Shown here: piece after piece, positions 47,526 to 57,855 of the stretch
How positions within the stretch are numbered: position 1 is the first letter of the stretch
Layout of the letters: each line of letters opens with the position of its first letter
DNA from: Atherinomorus stipes
Taxonomy: Eukaryota > Chordata > Actinopteri > Atheriniformes > Atherinidae
Assembly (NCBI GenBank): GCA_023101725.1
Contig: JALJCO010008621.1
Coordinates: forward strand, 2,711,001-2,775,000
Length of the DNA stretch: 64,000 nt
Direction: 5' to 3'
Program-made: the position numbers and the translations under genes
Notes under the pieces: generated by a model
Seen by the model: the letters and a program-made list of their open reading frames with translations, nothing else
Told to the model about the DNA's origin: nothing
The model's database searches: none

Positions 47526-47635
47526 TAGCCTGGTACACCAGCCTGACTAACGCCATGTATAAGATACACGGCAAGTCACCAGTGACTTGCCGTGTAATTT
47601 ATACATGGTGTTAGTCAGGCTGGTGTACCAGGCTA
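47526..47635. mobile_element. Foldback MITE (Mutator-like by target duplication)
   Basis: Two 53-bp arms (47527-47579 and 47582-47634) are inverted copies with about 3 mismatches and only 2 bp between them. The element begins TAGCCTGGTACACCAGCC and ends with its complement, CCAGGCTA. A 9-bp direct repeat GGTCCTTGA flanks it (47517-47525, 47636-47644; extendable to 10). A 9-bp duplication points to a Mutator-like transposase acting in trans. No coding capacity. Confidence 0.8.
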
Positions 47636-47794
47636 GGTCCTTGATTACTTTATGACAGGTTGACATCTGTTGGATGTCCCTGTATGATATTGCTATCAGA
47701 GTAAAAAAACAAACAAAACCTTCAAATAAAGGCAAATAAATTATTGCCAGTGTATCAGCTAAAGACAGTCAACACTTGATATTAATACACAGGC

Positions 47795-48080
47795 AGCTAA
47801 GCAGGTCATCCAAGGTTTGCTGTTTGAATCCCGCCTCATTCTCGTAAGTCTGTTGCTGTGTTCCTTGGTAGGACACTTCCCCCTCCTTCCCTTTAGTGTC
47901 GGCATTGCTGGTGTATGAATGTGAATATTTTAAGAGGTCGCTGATGTGGATTTGCTGCCATGTTTCTGTCAGTCTGCCCCACAGCAGTTGTGGCAACACA
48001 TGTAGCTTACCACTACCAGTGTGTGAATGTTGTGTCAGTGAATAGTCAGTTTAAGATAAAGTGCTTTGGGTGCCTTGAAA
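47795..48080 (+). repeat. SINE-like repeat
   Basis: A B-box-like TGTTTGAATCCCGCC at about 47819-47833 is followed by phrases found in a common fish SINE: AGGACACTTCCCCC, TAGCTTACCACTACCAGTGTG and AAAGTGCTTTGGGTGCCTTG near the 3' end. Limits are approximate and the copy is diverged. Confidence 0.5.
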
Positions 48081-48879
48081 AATGCTTGATTGATAATGCA
48101 TAAGTGACCAATTGTGTGTGAATAAGTCCTAATAACATAACATAAGTAATTGAAATCAATCTTGCATATTGATTAGCTAATATCAATCATCTAAACAATC
48201 ACAGTGATATGTCTTCACAGAAGCATCTAATGCCAATATAGATGGCAATTTTTTATATAAAACTGGATTTACCTATACTTATTGCTTCAATCACTGAGGA
48301 TGATGATTACAGTTATGTAATTAAACGGGAATTTGGGGGCTGAGTTCTATAACTTCATCCCTAAATATTTTTTTTTTTTTTAAAGCAAAGAATAAGTCTA
48401 GATGAGGGCATGGTTTAAGCAGTTTTGAAACAGCACAAAAAGTAAATTGCAACAGGAGTTACTCCTAACTGGGTGATGGTAAATAATGCCAGCATTAGCA
48501 AGGCAGTTTGCCTGGTCTGTAGTAGGTTGGATGCACAAAATAACTCAATAACATGTACAAATTTTTCAAACAGAAAGATAACAACCTCAGTTGACCAAAG
48601 TCATGTACACAGAAATAATAAAATCAAAAGATCAACAATAAAATAAGAGAGGGCAAAATAAATAAAACAGCATCTAATATTCAAAGGCAGACTGCTCTAT
48701 ATGAAATATCAACTGTCCAGAAGAAATCATAGAAATTGAAACCTCCAATTTTTTTCCAGGAGTGACACATTAAGCCTTATTTAACACAACTGTGAAATTC
48801 GTCACATTTTAAAATTTGTGATAATTTCTTTCATATATAGATTTAATCTGCGTCTGCCCGATTTTTATTAACATGTTGT

Positions 48880-48962
48880 TTGTCTGATCTTGAAACGTGT
48901 TGTTCTGGAACTGAATTTCTCCACTATGAGATCAATAAAGTCTAAAGTAGTCTTAAAGTCTA
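48880..48962 (+). repeat. LINE 3' tail
   Basis: CTGAATTTCTCCACTATGAG followed by ATCAATAAAGTCTAAAGTAG is the usual fish LINE 3' terminus (AATTTC...GATCAATAAAGT plus a degenerate short tail). The copia element inserted about 15 bp downstream. Confidence 0.5.
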
Positions 48963-48976
48963 CTGCACACCCTATG

Positions 48977-49173
48977 TGTTAAACAGAGCTTCCATATTCC
49001 TCAGGAAAATACACACACTGAAGCCTGGATGCGGTGAGAACAATCAATCAATCGTTTATTGGTGCAGGTGCAGTTTAAATAAGAAATCACATGGCATGGT
49101 CACATGACAAACACACCTGTGAGGAATCCACAATAATTGGGAGCACACCTATCAGCCAATTAATCAGTTAACA
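48977..49173 (-). repeat. 3' LTR of the copia element
   Basis: A 197-bp repeat identical by eye to 53320-53516. On the minus strand it contains a TATTTAAA-like box and an AATAAA poly(A) signal within ACCAATAAACGATTG, so R starts shortly downstream of the former. Confidence 0.95.
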
Positions 49174-49253
49174 CCCCCACTTGCTCACATATTATTTACA
49201 ATCAACATCATCAGAAACAGCATGTTAACCAACTGCAATGCATCACAACATGG

Positions 49254-52200
49254 CTATAACCCAAACAGAAATGTGGAAAAGGTAAGTAGCTTCACTTTTG
49301 TGACTGGTTTAGTCATTAAGTCAGCTACCATCTGATCTGACGGGCAATACTCCAAAAACACTTCACCATTGTTTACAGCTGATCTTACAAAATGATATTT
49401 GATATCAATATGTTTACATCTCTGTCTACTAACAGGATTCTTTGCCAATGCAACTGTACCTTGGTTGTCTTCATAGATCAGAGGCACACCATACTGATAA
49501 TCATTAAGATGCTCAAGCAGTTGAGTCACATACAGACACTCTTGTGTAGTGATAGCCAATGCCATATACTCAGCCTCACATGTTGACAATGCTACAGTTG
49601 GCTGCTTTTTGGTCCTCCAGGAAATCAGCGGACCATTCTTACATAGGCTAAGACAATAACCAGATGTACTACGTCGGTCATTTGCATCACCTGCCCAATC
49701 TGCATCACTGTAAGCTATCAACCTTAACCCTTCATCACATTTCCTGTAACAGAGCATCTTGTCATTGGTGCCTTTCAGATATTTCAGTACATGCTTTACA
49801 GTTGTCCACTGCTCCTCTGTTGGTTCACTGAAATACTGTGACAGTTTGCTAACAATGTAACTCAGATCAGGTCTAGTGCATAAGGTCAGGTAGATCAGGC
49901 TACCCACTGCTTCTCTGTATTTCCTGGGGTCACCCAGTTTTTCACCACTGTCGGTGTAATTCAACTTTGGTTCACAAGGTGTCGACCTGGGTTTACAATC
50001 TTGCATGTCAAACCTTTGCAATAGTTTTCCAATATAACTCTGCTGTGACATAGTCACACCGCCATCACACTGGTCAAAAGTGATACCAATAAAATTCTTC
50101 AATCTTCCCAAATCTTTCATTTGGAATTTCTCAGTAAGCATCTCCTTGACAGCTTTTAAAGTTCTCTCGTCATTAGCAGCAATAACTAAATCATCAACCC
50201 ATATCAATATTATCACTTTCTCATGTTCTACTTGTCTCTTGTAAACACAATGATCAACTGGATTCTGTACAAAACTGTTTTCGCACAGATAGTCATGTAA
50301 CATTTTATTCCAGTTTCGACCTGATTGCTTTAGCCCATACAATGATTTCTCCAGTTTACACACCATTTTCTCATTTGTCTCAGATTTTACATCATACCCT
50401 TCTGGCTGTTCCATGTAAATCTCACAATCAATTGGTGCATGTAGGTAAGCAGTTTTAACATCCATCTGATGGAGAATCAGATTCTCCTGAGCAGCTATCT
50501 GCATTAATGCTCTCACACTGGTTAGATTGACAGTAGGAGAAAAGGTTTCTCCATAATCTACACCGTTCTCCTGACTGTACCCCTTGGCGACATAGCGAGC
50601 CTTGTACTTGTCAGATCCATCAGCATTGCTTTTAATAGCATAAACCCATTTACCCCCCACTGCTCTCTTGCCCTCGGGTAGGGTGACTAGAGTAAATGTG
50701 TTGTTATCCCTCAGCGATTTCATCTCCTCATCCATTGCATCCACCCATTCTCTTGACCTGGATGAAGTTACAGCTTCTCTGAAAGTTTGAGGTACACTGA
50801 AAACCGCCTTGTAGCAATAATCAATATTAATCTGTGCCTGATCACTCTCCACCCCATAGAAGTCTGGCCTCTTTCTTTCTCTAACCGGGTATCTCCGCGG
50901 GGACTCTGATTCTAGCTTGACCTCACCTGGCTGCAGGCCTGTTTGACTCCGGCCTGGCCTAGTCTCGGGGATACTAGACTGCTTAGGCTTGTCAGGATCA
51001 GGTCTGGTTATGCTACACTGTACACCAATATCATCGTCATCAGACGTATCAACAGTCTCCTGCCCCTTAACATTGGACATAAACCTTACCAGTCTGTGTT
51101 TCATCACCTTCTTACTGTCAGGATAATAAACCATGTAGGCTGGACTGTTCTTGTCATACCCAACAAAGATGCCTTTGTCAGACCTTGAGTCAAGCTTCCT
51201 CTTGTCCTGTCTATATGCATGACACACAGTGCCAAATGTCTGCATCCTGGACACATTTGGTCTCTTTCCTGTCAGCATAAAGTAAGGTGTCTGTCTGGTT
51301 CGGTTATTGAAACATCTATTCCTCACCACTGCTGCTGTCTGGACTGCATACACCCATAGCTCCTTGGGTAACTGGCTTTCCAAGAGCATACATCTAGCCA
51401 TGTCAAAAAGGGTTCTCCAGTTCCGCTCAGCAGTACCATTCTGATGTGGTGAATATGGTGCTGATGTTTCATGCCTGATTCTGTTCCTGCGGAGTAGTGC
51501 TTGATAACTCTGTCCAGTAAACTCAGTGCCATTGTCTGACCTGATACATGTAACTTTCCCGTATGGGGCTGTGTCAGCAAGGAACCTCTCTGTGGCTTCC
51601 ACTGTATCATTTTTGTGCTTCAGAAAGTACACAAACACAGCACTGGAGTAGTCATCAATAAAAGAAAGTGCATACCTATAGCCTTCTCTGGACACTGGGT
51701 CAATGGGGCCTGCCAAGTCTGTGTGTACCAACTCTAAAGCTGACTTGGCCCTCACATCAGGATTCCTATTCCTGCTCTGGGTGAACTTGCCTTTGACACA
51801 CACTTCACATTGCATAGACTTGGATGCTTTACCCTTTATAGACATACCATCCACAACATTCTCTAACTTCTGAACGTCATCAAAATTGCAGTGTCCCAGA
51901 ATCTCATGCCACGTCTGAATATCATGGCAACTCATAAATTGATCATCACAGTTATTCATTGACACAGTAGGCAAATAGAACAGTCTGTTATGTTCATGAA
52001 TAAAAAAACGTGTACCGTCTTTGTACTGCAGGATGTCTTCACCCTCCTTGAAGATCACTGTTGCCCCACTAGAAGTTGCAGCTCTCACAGAGAAAATGTC
52101 TTGGGGATATGAGGGGATATATAGTGCCTGCTTCAGTGTGGCACTGATGCGTTGCCCCCTGCTGTTGACCAGACACACCTCTGCATCTCCTCTACGCTCT

Positions 52201-53228
52201 GCGACCCCCTTGCACCTTGTACCATCTGCCAATTCCACACAGTGCGTCTCGGCCTGGAATTGATCATCAAAGTTCTTAAACTTAGCCAGGTCGGTGATGA
52301 TATGTGATGTTGCACCGGTGTCCACCATCAACCCCTTTCTGGTGACACCATTCCCCGGCTGTCGATCACTGGTCACCAGCTTGAAGGCAAATGTGTTTTC
52401 TGTCTCCTCATACACTCCACGTAGGTTGTCCTGCTGCTGTCTCCGTCCTCCTCCTCGCCGTGTGCCCTGGTTGTGCCACTGTTGACCACGCTGACACTGT
52501 CTTGCCTTGTGTCCTCTTCGACCACAACGGAAACACTCCATGTCCCTGCTTTCAGTGCTCCGCGTCCTTATTTCCGCCGGTACACTGGCCTTCTTTGGAT
52601 GTGCTCGGGCCCCCATGACATTATCCTCGGTCACAGCCGTGCGCATGCCTTCAGTGTTCTCATAACTCCGCAGTTTTGTTTTAAAATCTGCAAAAGAGAG
52701 TGTCTCGTCCATTTGAGTGACAAAAATGGAAAAAGGCTTGAATGATTCTGGAAGCCCCTTCAAAACCATTGCAACTATAAGTCCATCACTCAGGACCTCT
52801 CCAGCATTTCTCAACGCTGTGATTGAAGTTTCAGCACGTATGACATAATCAGTCACACTCTCACCACTCAATTTTTGCAGGGAAGTCAGTTCTGTGTAGA
52901 GACTCACAATGCGGGGCTTCCCCTTCCCTGCATAATGGTCTCGCAAAATCTTGAGTGCTCCACGCCCATCATCTGCAGCCTCTCGCATGACCAGGAACAA
53001 ACTTTTGTCATCGAGAAATTGGATCAGTTCAGCATAAGCTTCAGCATTCTTGGCTGCATCCTCTGTCAGTGTGTTGACATCCGCATCCTCAGCAGGCCCA
53101 TTTAAAATTGTGTCCTTTAATTTCTGCAACCGCAGATGGCCCAAGAACTTTGTCTCCCACAGTTCATAGTTCTTTTCGTCTCCGTCGAACACAAGACGGG
53201 ACCAACGTGAACTTGTCCTTTCACTCAT
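49254..53228 (-). CDS. Copia-type Gag-Pol polyprotein
   Basis: A single uninterrupted frame of 1324 codons from the ATG at 53228. Domains in order: copia-type gag (about 1-220), a CCHC knuckle CFRCGRRGHKARQC (about 232-245), aspartic protease VDTGATSH (about 301-308), GAG-pre-integrase WHEILGHCNF and CEVCVKGKF, and integrase with HTDLAGP, a DDYSS block and DNGTEF...E. The copia reverse transcriptase follows with QMDVKTAYLHA, KSLYGLKQSGRNWN and the catalytic WVDD, then RNase H with SDADWAGD, EAEYMAL and DNQG. Integrase precedes reverse transcriptase, the defining Ty1/copia order. The length is normal for the group and all catalytic motifs are present. No env-like gene. The start follows the primer site by about 90 bp. 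Confidence 0.97.
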   Translation of the reverse strand: MSERTSSRWSRLVFDGDEKNYELWETKFLGHLRLQKLKDTILNGPAEDADVNTLTEDAAKNAEAYAELIQFLDDKSLFLVMREAADDGRGALKILRDHYAGKGKPRIVSLYTELTSLQKLSGESVTDYVIRAETSITALRNAGEVLSDGLIVAMVLKGLPESFKPFSIFVTQMDETLSFADFKTKLRSYENTEGMRTAVTEDNVMGARAHPKKASVPAEIRTRSTESRDMECFRCGRRGHKARQCQRGQQWHNQGTRRGGGRRQQQDNLRGVYEETENTFAFKLVTSDRQPGNGVTRKGLMVDTGATSHIITDLAKFKNFDDQFQAETHCVELADGTRCKGVAERRGDAEVCLVNSRGQRISATLKQALYIPSYPQDIFSVRAATSSGATVIFKEGEDILQYKDGTRFFIHEHNRLFYLPTVSMNNCDDQFMSCHDIQTWHEILGHCNFDDVQKLENVVDGMSIKGKASKSMQCEVCVKGKFTQSRNRNPDVRAKSALELVHTDLAGPIDPVSREGYRYALSFIDDYSSAVFVYFLKHKNDTVEATERFLADTAPYGKVTCIRSDNGTEFTGQSYQALLRRNRIRHETSAPYSPHQNGTAERNWRTLFDMARCMLLESQLPKELWVYAVQTAAVVRNRCFNNRTRQTPYFMLTGKRPNVSRMQTFGTVCHAYRQDKRKLDSRSDKGIFVGYDKNSPAYMVYYPDSKKVMKHRLVRFMSNVKGQETVDTSDDDDIGVQCSITRPDPDKPKQSSIPETRPGRSQTGLQPGEVKLESESPRRYPVRERKRPDFYGVESDQAQINIDYCYKAVFSVPQTFREAVTSSRSREWVDAMDEEMKSLRDNNTFTLVTLPEGKRAVGGKWVYAIKSNADGSDKYKARYVAKGYSQENGVDYGETFSPTVNLTSVRALMQIAAQENLILHQMDVKTAYLHAPIDCEIYMEQPEGYDVKSETNEKMVCKLEKSLYGLKQSGRNWNKMLHDYLCENSFVQNPVDHCVYKRQVEHEKVIILIWVDDLVIAANDERTLKAVKEMLTEKFQMKDLGRLKNFIGITFDQCDGGVTMSQQSYIGKLLQRFDMQDCKPRSTPCEPKLNYTDSGEKLGDPRKYREAVGSLIYLTLCTRPDLSYIVSKLSQYFSEPTEEQWTTVKHVLKYLKGTNDKMLCYRKCDEGLRLIAYSDADWAGDANDRRSTSGYCLSLCKNGPLISWRTKKQPTVALSTCEAEYMALAITTQECLYVTQLLEHLNDYQYGVPLIYEDNQGTVALAKNPVSRQRCKHIDIKYHFVRSAVNNGEVFLEYCPSDQMVADLMTKPVTKVKLLTFSTFLFGL

Positions 53229-53302
53229 GGTGCTCGCAGTCCAGACCTGCCCACAGACTGTCTTGCAGTGCTACTCACGCCACATCTGCACAAACATCAA
53301 CA

Positions 53303-53319
53303 CGCCTGGGCCCATAACC
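53303..53319 (-). other. Copia primer-binding site matching the initiator tRNA anticodon arm
   Basis: Read on the plus strand, this contains CCTGGGCCCATAACC, which matches the anticodon stem-loop region of eukaryotic initiator tRNA-Met (CTGGGCCCATAACC) for 14 nt. The element's RNA strand carries the complement immediately after the 5' LTR. Priming from an internally cleaved half-tRNA is known for Drosophila copia and yeast Ty5. Confidence 0.88.
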
Positions 53320-53516
53320 TGTTAAACAGAGCTTCCATATTCCTCAGGAAAATACACACACTGAAGCCTGGATGCGGTGAGAACAATCAATCAATCGTTT
53401 ATTGGTGCAGGTGCAGTTTAAATAAGAAATCACATGGCATGGTCACATGACAAACACACCTGTGAGGAATCCACAATAATTGGGAGCACACCTATCAGCC
53501 AATTAATCAGTTAACA
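53320..53516 (-). repeat. 5' LTR of the copia element
   Basis: Identical by eye to the other LTR. On the minus strand it starts TGTTAACTGATTAATTGG and ends CTCTGTTTAACA, giving canonical TG...CA ends. It is followed directly by the primer-binding site. Confidence 0.95.
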
Positions 53517-53521
53517 CTATG

Positions 53522-54125
53522 CCAACACCATATCTTGACTACTTAGTTCTCAAGCACTCAATAGTCAACAATAATTAAGTAATAAAATTTCGTGACATCT
53601 TTTGTTTTCAAATCTAAGATGTCAAGAAACCCAGATTCAGTGTAGCAGATGATCAGAAGTGTTTATAAAAACACAGTAAGAAGCTGCTAAAAGTTAGATT
53701 AATAGCTCGGGACCAATCAGACCTAGAGCAGAATCTTCAGTGACTATAATGGATTTTACTAAGAAATTGTTTAAATTAATCTTCGTGAGTTATCACTACT
53801 CCTTGATGTGGGTATGTAATCCCAACTGTTAACTCTTATCTCAACCATTTCTTAGAAAAATATAAATTAGACTTCATAATGTGACAAAAATACAGCAAAC
53901 TTTTTTTCAACTACATTTTTCTTAGTGGGGACATTTAAAGGTTTCAGTAGAGCAGTACATGGCAGCTAGTTCACAAACAATTAAAGCACGAGGAAGAGAA
54001 TTAGATGATGAGTCACACTGCGTCAGGTATGCACATATTTCAGCTGGTGAAACTGACATTTAAAAGCATGTTTACAAAACCACAATGGCAGAGTACAAAC
54101 ACCCTGAGACATGAAACTGGCACTG
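53522..54125. other. Non-coding stretch
   Basis: No gene or transposon terminus recognised; continues the sequence interrupted by the copia insertion. Confidence 0.4.
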
Positions 54126-54129
54126 TATT

Positions 54130-54335
54130 ATTTTGGGTGGCTGTACAACTGAAGGGTTGGTGGATCAATTCCAGGCTTTCCCTGTCTACGTGCCAAAGTG
54201 TCCGGGCAAGACACTAGGCCTCGATGTGCCTATTGTGGTATGAATGGGTAAAGCTGACATGTGGTGTAAAGCACCTTGAGTGGTCAGCATATGACTGGAG
54301 AAGTGCTTTATAAGTAGAGTACATTTACCAATTTA
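54130..54335 (+). repeat. tRNA-derived SINE-like repeat
   Basis: A B-box-like GGATCAATTCC (about 54161) is followed by phrases typical of a common teleost SINE: GCCAAAGTGTCCGGGCAAGA, TGAATGGGTAAAGCTGACAT, GTAAAGCACCTTGAGTGGTC and GTGCTTTATAAGTAGAGTAC at the 3' end. The copy is moderately diverged. Confidence 0.6.
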
Positions 54336-56979
54336 TTTGTGTAATTAGTGTTAATGGATAAGCATTCACACTATTGAGTTTCTCTTGCTGCAACCTTTGG
54401 ATGCTACTCCTCCCAGACTGTTTGTGCCACTGCAGCCATTAAGGTATCAAAATGTTCAGCAGATGTCTGCTATGGCTTTTCACATCTTTAACCTTTATAC
54501 CTTTTGAGTTGTTCAGCATTTTGTGAATTCATATAATTTTTCTGGCCACCATCTGGCCCACTGTAGGCCAAGCTGTAAAAAATTCTCAACCCCATTCATC
54601 ACAATTGTACTGGTTTCACCCACCCTGTCATGCAACCTGCTGTGATGGTCTAGTGTTTAAGCAAATAACATGAAGGCATGCAATGACTGTGATCTGCTGG
54701 TTATAGATTTAAATCCCACAGGTTCACCATGCAGCTTTTTAAACTTTTAGTCTACTACATAACTGCTCATCACCCTCAGCTGTACTACCGTTGTCCAGCT
54801 CTGCAGTCACAACAGGGATGATCCAATCAAATGGTTGCATTTAGAAATACTGAATAGTTCAAAAAGGATGAAAGTTACCCATGGGAGATCAGCAGGTGGA
54901 TCAGTGTGGCATCTGCAGTGATGCAGACTCTGCATTAGTCTGCCGTGGCAAAGGCAAAGCAAAAGGCAAAGGCAAAGACCAACATTATCTCTTAAAGAAT
55001 CAACAACCCCATATTAACAATGGGGTCCTGCATACCTGGAGACTTACTTCCCTCTCTCCATTAACAGACCTTCTCCCTCTTTGTTGACAGTTATAGATGC
55101 CAGACCATCCTTTGTGCATTCCTTGTCTACTTGTTTCCTCAACTACATGTACCATTTCAGATGGCTGAAAAAGGAGTTTTACAAAATGTTAGCTAGTGCT
55201 AATCTCTTCAGACTCCTCTTTTTAAATAAGTCAGGGTTCTGAGCAATAATCATCAACTTTATTCAACATTGATAATTTTCTCACAACTGCAGTTTGTGTT
55301 TTATTTGGTATTTTTCTTCCCTGTTATCATATTTTATAGTTTTGCTTTGTAATAATTTATCTTCGTCTTAGTTCAATAATTGATCAGTGTTTCTACATAT
55401 GTATCACTGCATATGGTTCACAAATGCTTAAATTGGGATGTTAAAATATATAGAAATGAAAAAAACAAACATTGATAACATTGATATTTAAATTGAAACC
55501 CAAAACGTGTCTGATCTGATCTGAAAAAAAAAAAAAAAAAGCTGTGGCTGAGGACAGTAAATTACTTCTCCCAGCATGCTCTGTCCTGCAAGTTAAAAAC
55601 AGACAAGTCTGAAGCGAGAGAAAGAGAGTGAGAAAGTGAATTAATTGCAGGCTAATACAGTCATTCTAGTTGTTACTAATTTTTAGAAATGTCAAAAATG
55701 ATCATCTGAGTAATTCAGTTGTCCTCAGTATTAAATAGGCTGTTGTTTGTGAGATATTTTGCAGCACAGCACTATTACTGTCATCTTCAATTTTCCAAAA
55801 ATGATGGCTGATGTCTGATCTATACTTTGAATTAATTTTTTTGTGCTTTTTTGTTGTTGAATCTTTTGAAATGTAAATATAGATTTTTTTTTTTTTTTTC
55901 CTTAGAAGAGATATTGAAAGAGTAAATTGTTTCCAAATGTTTTTGTGGATCTTGTTTTGGCTCTAGAATTTTCCTCTCCTTCACTGAGGGGATACTATAA
56001 ATAACTACACCAACACGACCAATCAATACAAAACAATTCAGTATAATACATACTGATTTTTTAAATTTTTTTAAGAAAAAGATTTGTTCAAATATCTGCT
56101 CGAACAACTTGTTTCAAGTGTTATCAGAATTAGTGTAGATATGCTTAGTTTTACCTGTTGATCAGATCTGACATGGACAGGTTTAAATTTCCACTTCGGT
56201 AAAAAATTGACCGGACCAATCATAGCGCAGCAGTAGAATTATTAACAGATGAACGTTAGACTCCTCCGATGTCTCCACTGCTGTTTCTGCTCTGTTTTGG
56301 TGCGTAACTAACAGCTTCCAGGTCATAGTCACATGACGTGCGACACAAACGCTTTCTCATATTAGTAGTTCAGCAATAAACAACGCTGACATGTAACAGA
56401 GTATTTATAATAATAAATTGAAACATTCTATGCTAATATACACAAGAAAACTACATTAAATAGAGAGGCCCGGCATGATGGCTGATCGACTGAACTTCTG
56501 TTCAGAGATACCTTTTAAGTACAGTTTCAAGTTAGCAAGACTTGAGTTGTCCAGGAACATGTGAGGAGAAGGAAAGCTGCAGTATAAAATGAGTGAAAGC
56601 ACGTTCAGGAAACTCCAAGGATACTGTAAATAGGAGTGTTTTATTGATATAAATTGGTCTCAAAAATAGACTAGGAGTGTCCTGTTTTTGTTTGCAAGGT
56701 GCTTTGACATGGAGAACATTTGAGTCATGTATTTACCACAAATGGTCACACCTTATTGATCACATTGCCATAAATGAGTCTGCAGTTCCTTTCATACAAA
56801 GGCTTCTTCTGTTTCGCTTTCAAGCCTCTCTTAACTAGCAAGACAATTACATAAAAACTATGTATAAGTGACAACGCCCTGGAGTCTTCACATTTTTCTT
56901 TGACATAATTCTTGTTTTTGTTTTACTTTCTCATAACTTCGAGCTCCCAGTGTTCAGCTGTTACAAAGAAATTGTTTAA
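54336..56979. other. Non-coding stretch
   Basis: AT-rich with a short GGCAAA repeat at about 54948-54978, an A17 run near 55526-55542 and T runs near 55886-55900. No coding exon, RNA gene or transposon boundary recognised. Confidence 0.4.
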
Positions 56980-57190
56980 AGGTGTCATCACCTGGAAATC
57001 CCACTTTTTCCCGTTAAAACGTGTATTAGAACAGGACCTCAGTTATAACGTGCCAGAAACTCCGGAAAGTGAAAGTAACTTCGTCTTTGAGTGCCGGCTC
57101 TCTCTTCTCACCAGAATCGGCCACAAGCACGCGCTCTCCACAGTACGCGAATTGGATTTCTTTCTCCCAGTGACGTGAACGAGAGAGACT

Positions 57191-57300
57191 GCTAGCTGCT
57201 AAGCTAGCCTCTTTAGCTAGCTTAGCAGCTAAAGAGGCTAAGCTAGCTCTTAAGCTAGCTTAGCTAAAGAGCTAAGCTAGCTAAAGAGCTAGCGTCTTTA
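57191..57300. repeat. Dense GCTAGC/TTAGC palindromic patch
   Basis: About 110 bp built almost entirely from variants of AGCTAGC, AAGAGCTA and GCTTAGC in both orientations. Several overlapping inverted repeats include GCTGCTAAGCTAGC paired with GCTAGCTTAGCAGC. It can fold into multiple alternative hairpins. Confidence 0.85.
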
Positions 57301-57816
57301 GCACCACCTGAAGGCAGCTGATTACCTGCCACGGAGTAGATCAGCTTTGTCAGAAAGGACGCCGGCAACGAGGAGGAGGAGGAGGGGGGAGATTGCCATG
57401 CTGAGTTGCCTTGGCAGAAATTCAGCAGTTTTCAGTGCTCTAACAGGAGGGACAGCTTTACCAGGGAGCAGGGGATTATATTTATCAGTGAGGATGTGCA
57501 GTCAGTAAGTGTTGCTGCTTGTGTAACTTATTATCTTTTGTGTCAGAAACCAGTAAACTGTGGTAGATGAGCAGACAAGTTGCTAATGTAGCTACAGAAG
57601 CTAACACTGTTTGGTTAACTTCACGTCAGACGTCCGCTCCTTATATTCATCAGAGTCCAGCCCTTTTACTCCGCGGATCCTCTCTGTCAACCGCACCTTT
57701 ACGTTTTTATCATGTTTTTCTCTGTTGGGACATCATTTTCCTTCACCTGCTATGAAGGAGAATGATGTTCTACCAGTGTGCTGAATGTCTTGGTCTTCGG
57801 TTGATCTGGTAGCTCA

Positions 57817-57855
57817 AAACGTCAAAGCCAAAACTTTGTTTTGGCTTTGACGTTT
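57817..57855. repeat. Perfect 18-bp hairpin
   Basis: The arms AAACGTCAAAGCCAAAAC (57817-57834) and GTTTTGGCTTTGACGTTT (57838-57855) are exact inverted copies with a TTT loop. Located inside the TTAA element. Confidence 0.95.

Larger units (their letters stand above)
48977..53516 (-). mobile_element. Ty1/copia LTR retrotransposon, complete
   Basis: Two 197-bp direct LTRs (48977-49173 and 53320-53516) bound a single 1324-codon frame. The LTRs look identical on reading, begin TGTTAA and end TTAACA. The 5-bp direct repeat CTATG flanks the whole (48972-48976, 53517-53521). A primer-binding site sits just inside the 5' LTR, and a G-rich polypurine tract (AGTGGGGG on the minus strand) lies just before the 3' LTR. 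An intact frame plus identical LTRs indicates a recent insertion. Total length is 4540 bp. Confidence 0.96.

Noticed and set aside
46171..48900. Missing SAM-domain exons of the SAMHD1-like gene upstream
   Set aside because: Searched both strands for the GLRYL...LGDRLKIL-type sequence seen in the first gene; nothing similar found.
51323..51610. Secondary minus-strand frame inside the copia element
   Set aside because: It lies wholly inside the intact Gag-Pol frame in another register and shows no domain.
53303..53319. tRNA gene at the tRNA-iMet-like stretch
   Set aside because: Only the anticodon-arm sequence matches, with no acceptor, D or T arms. It is the copia primer-binding site.
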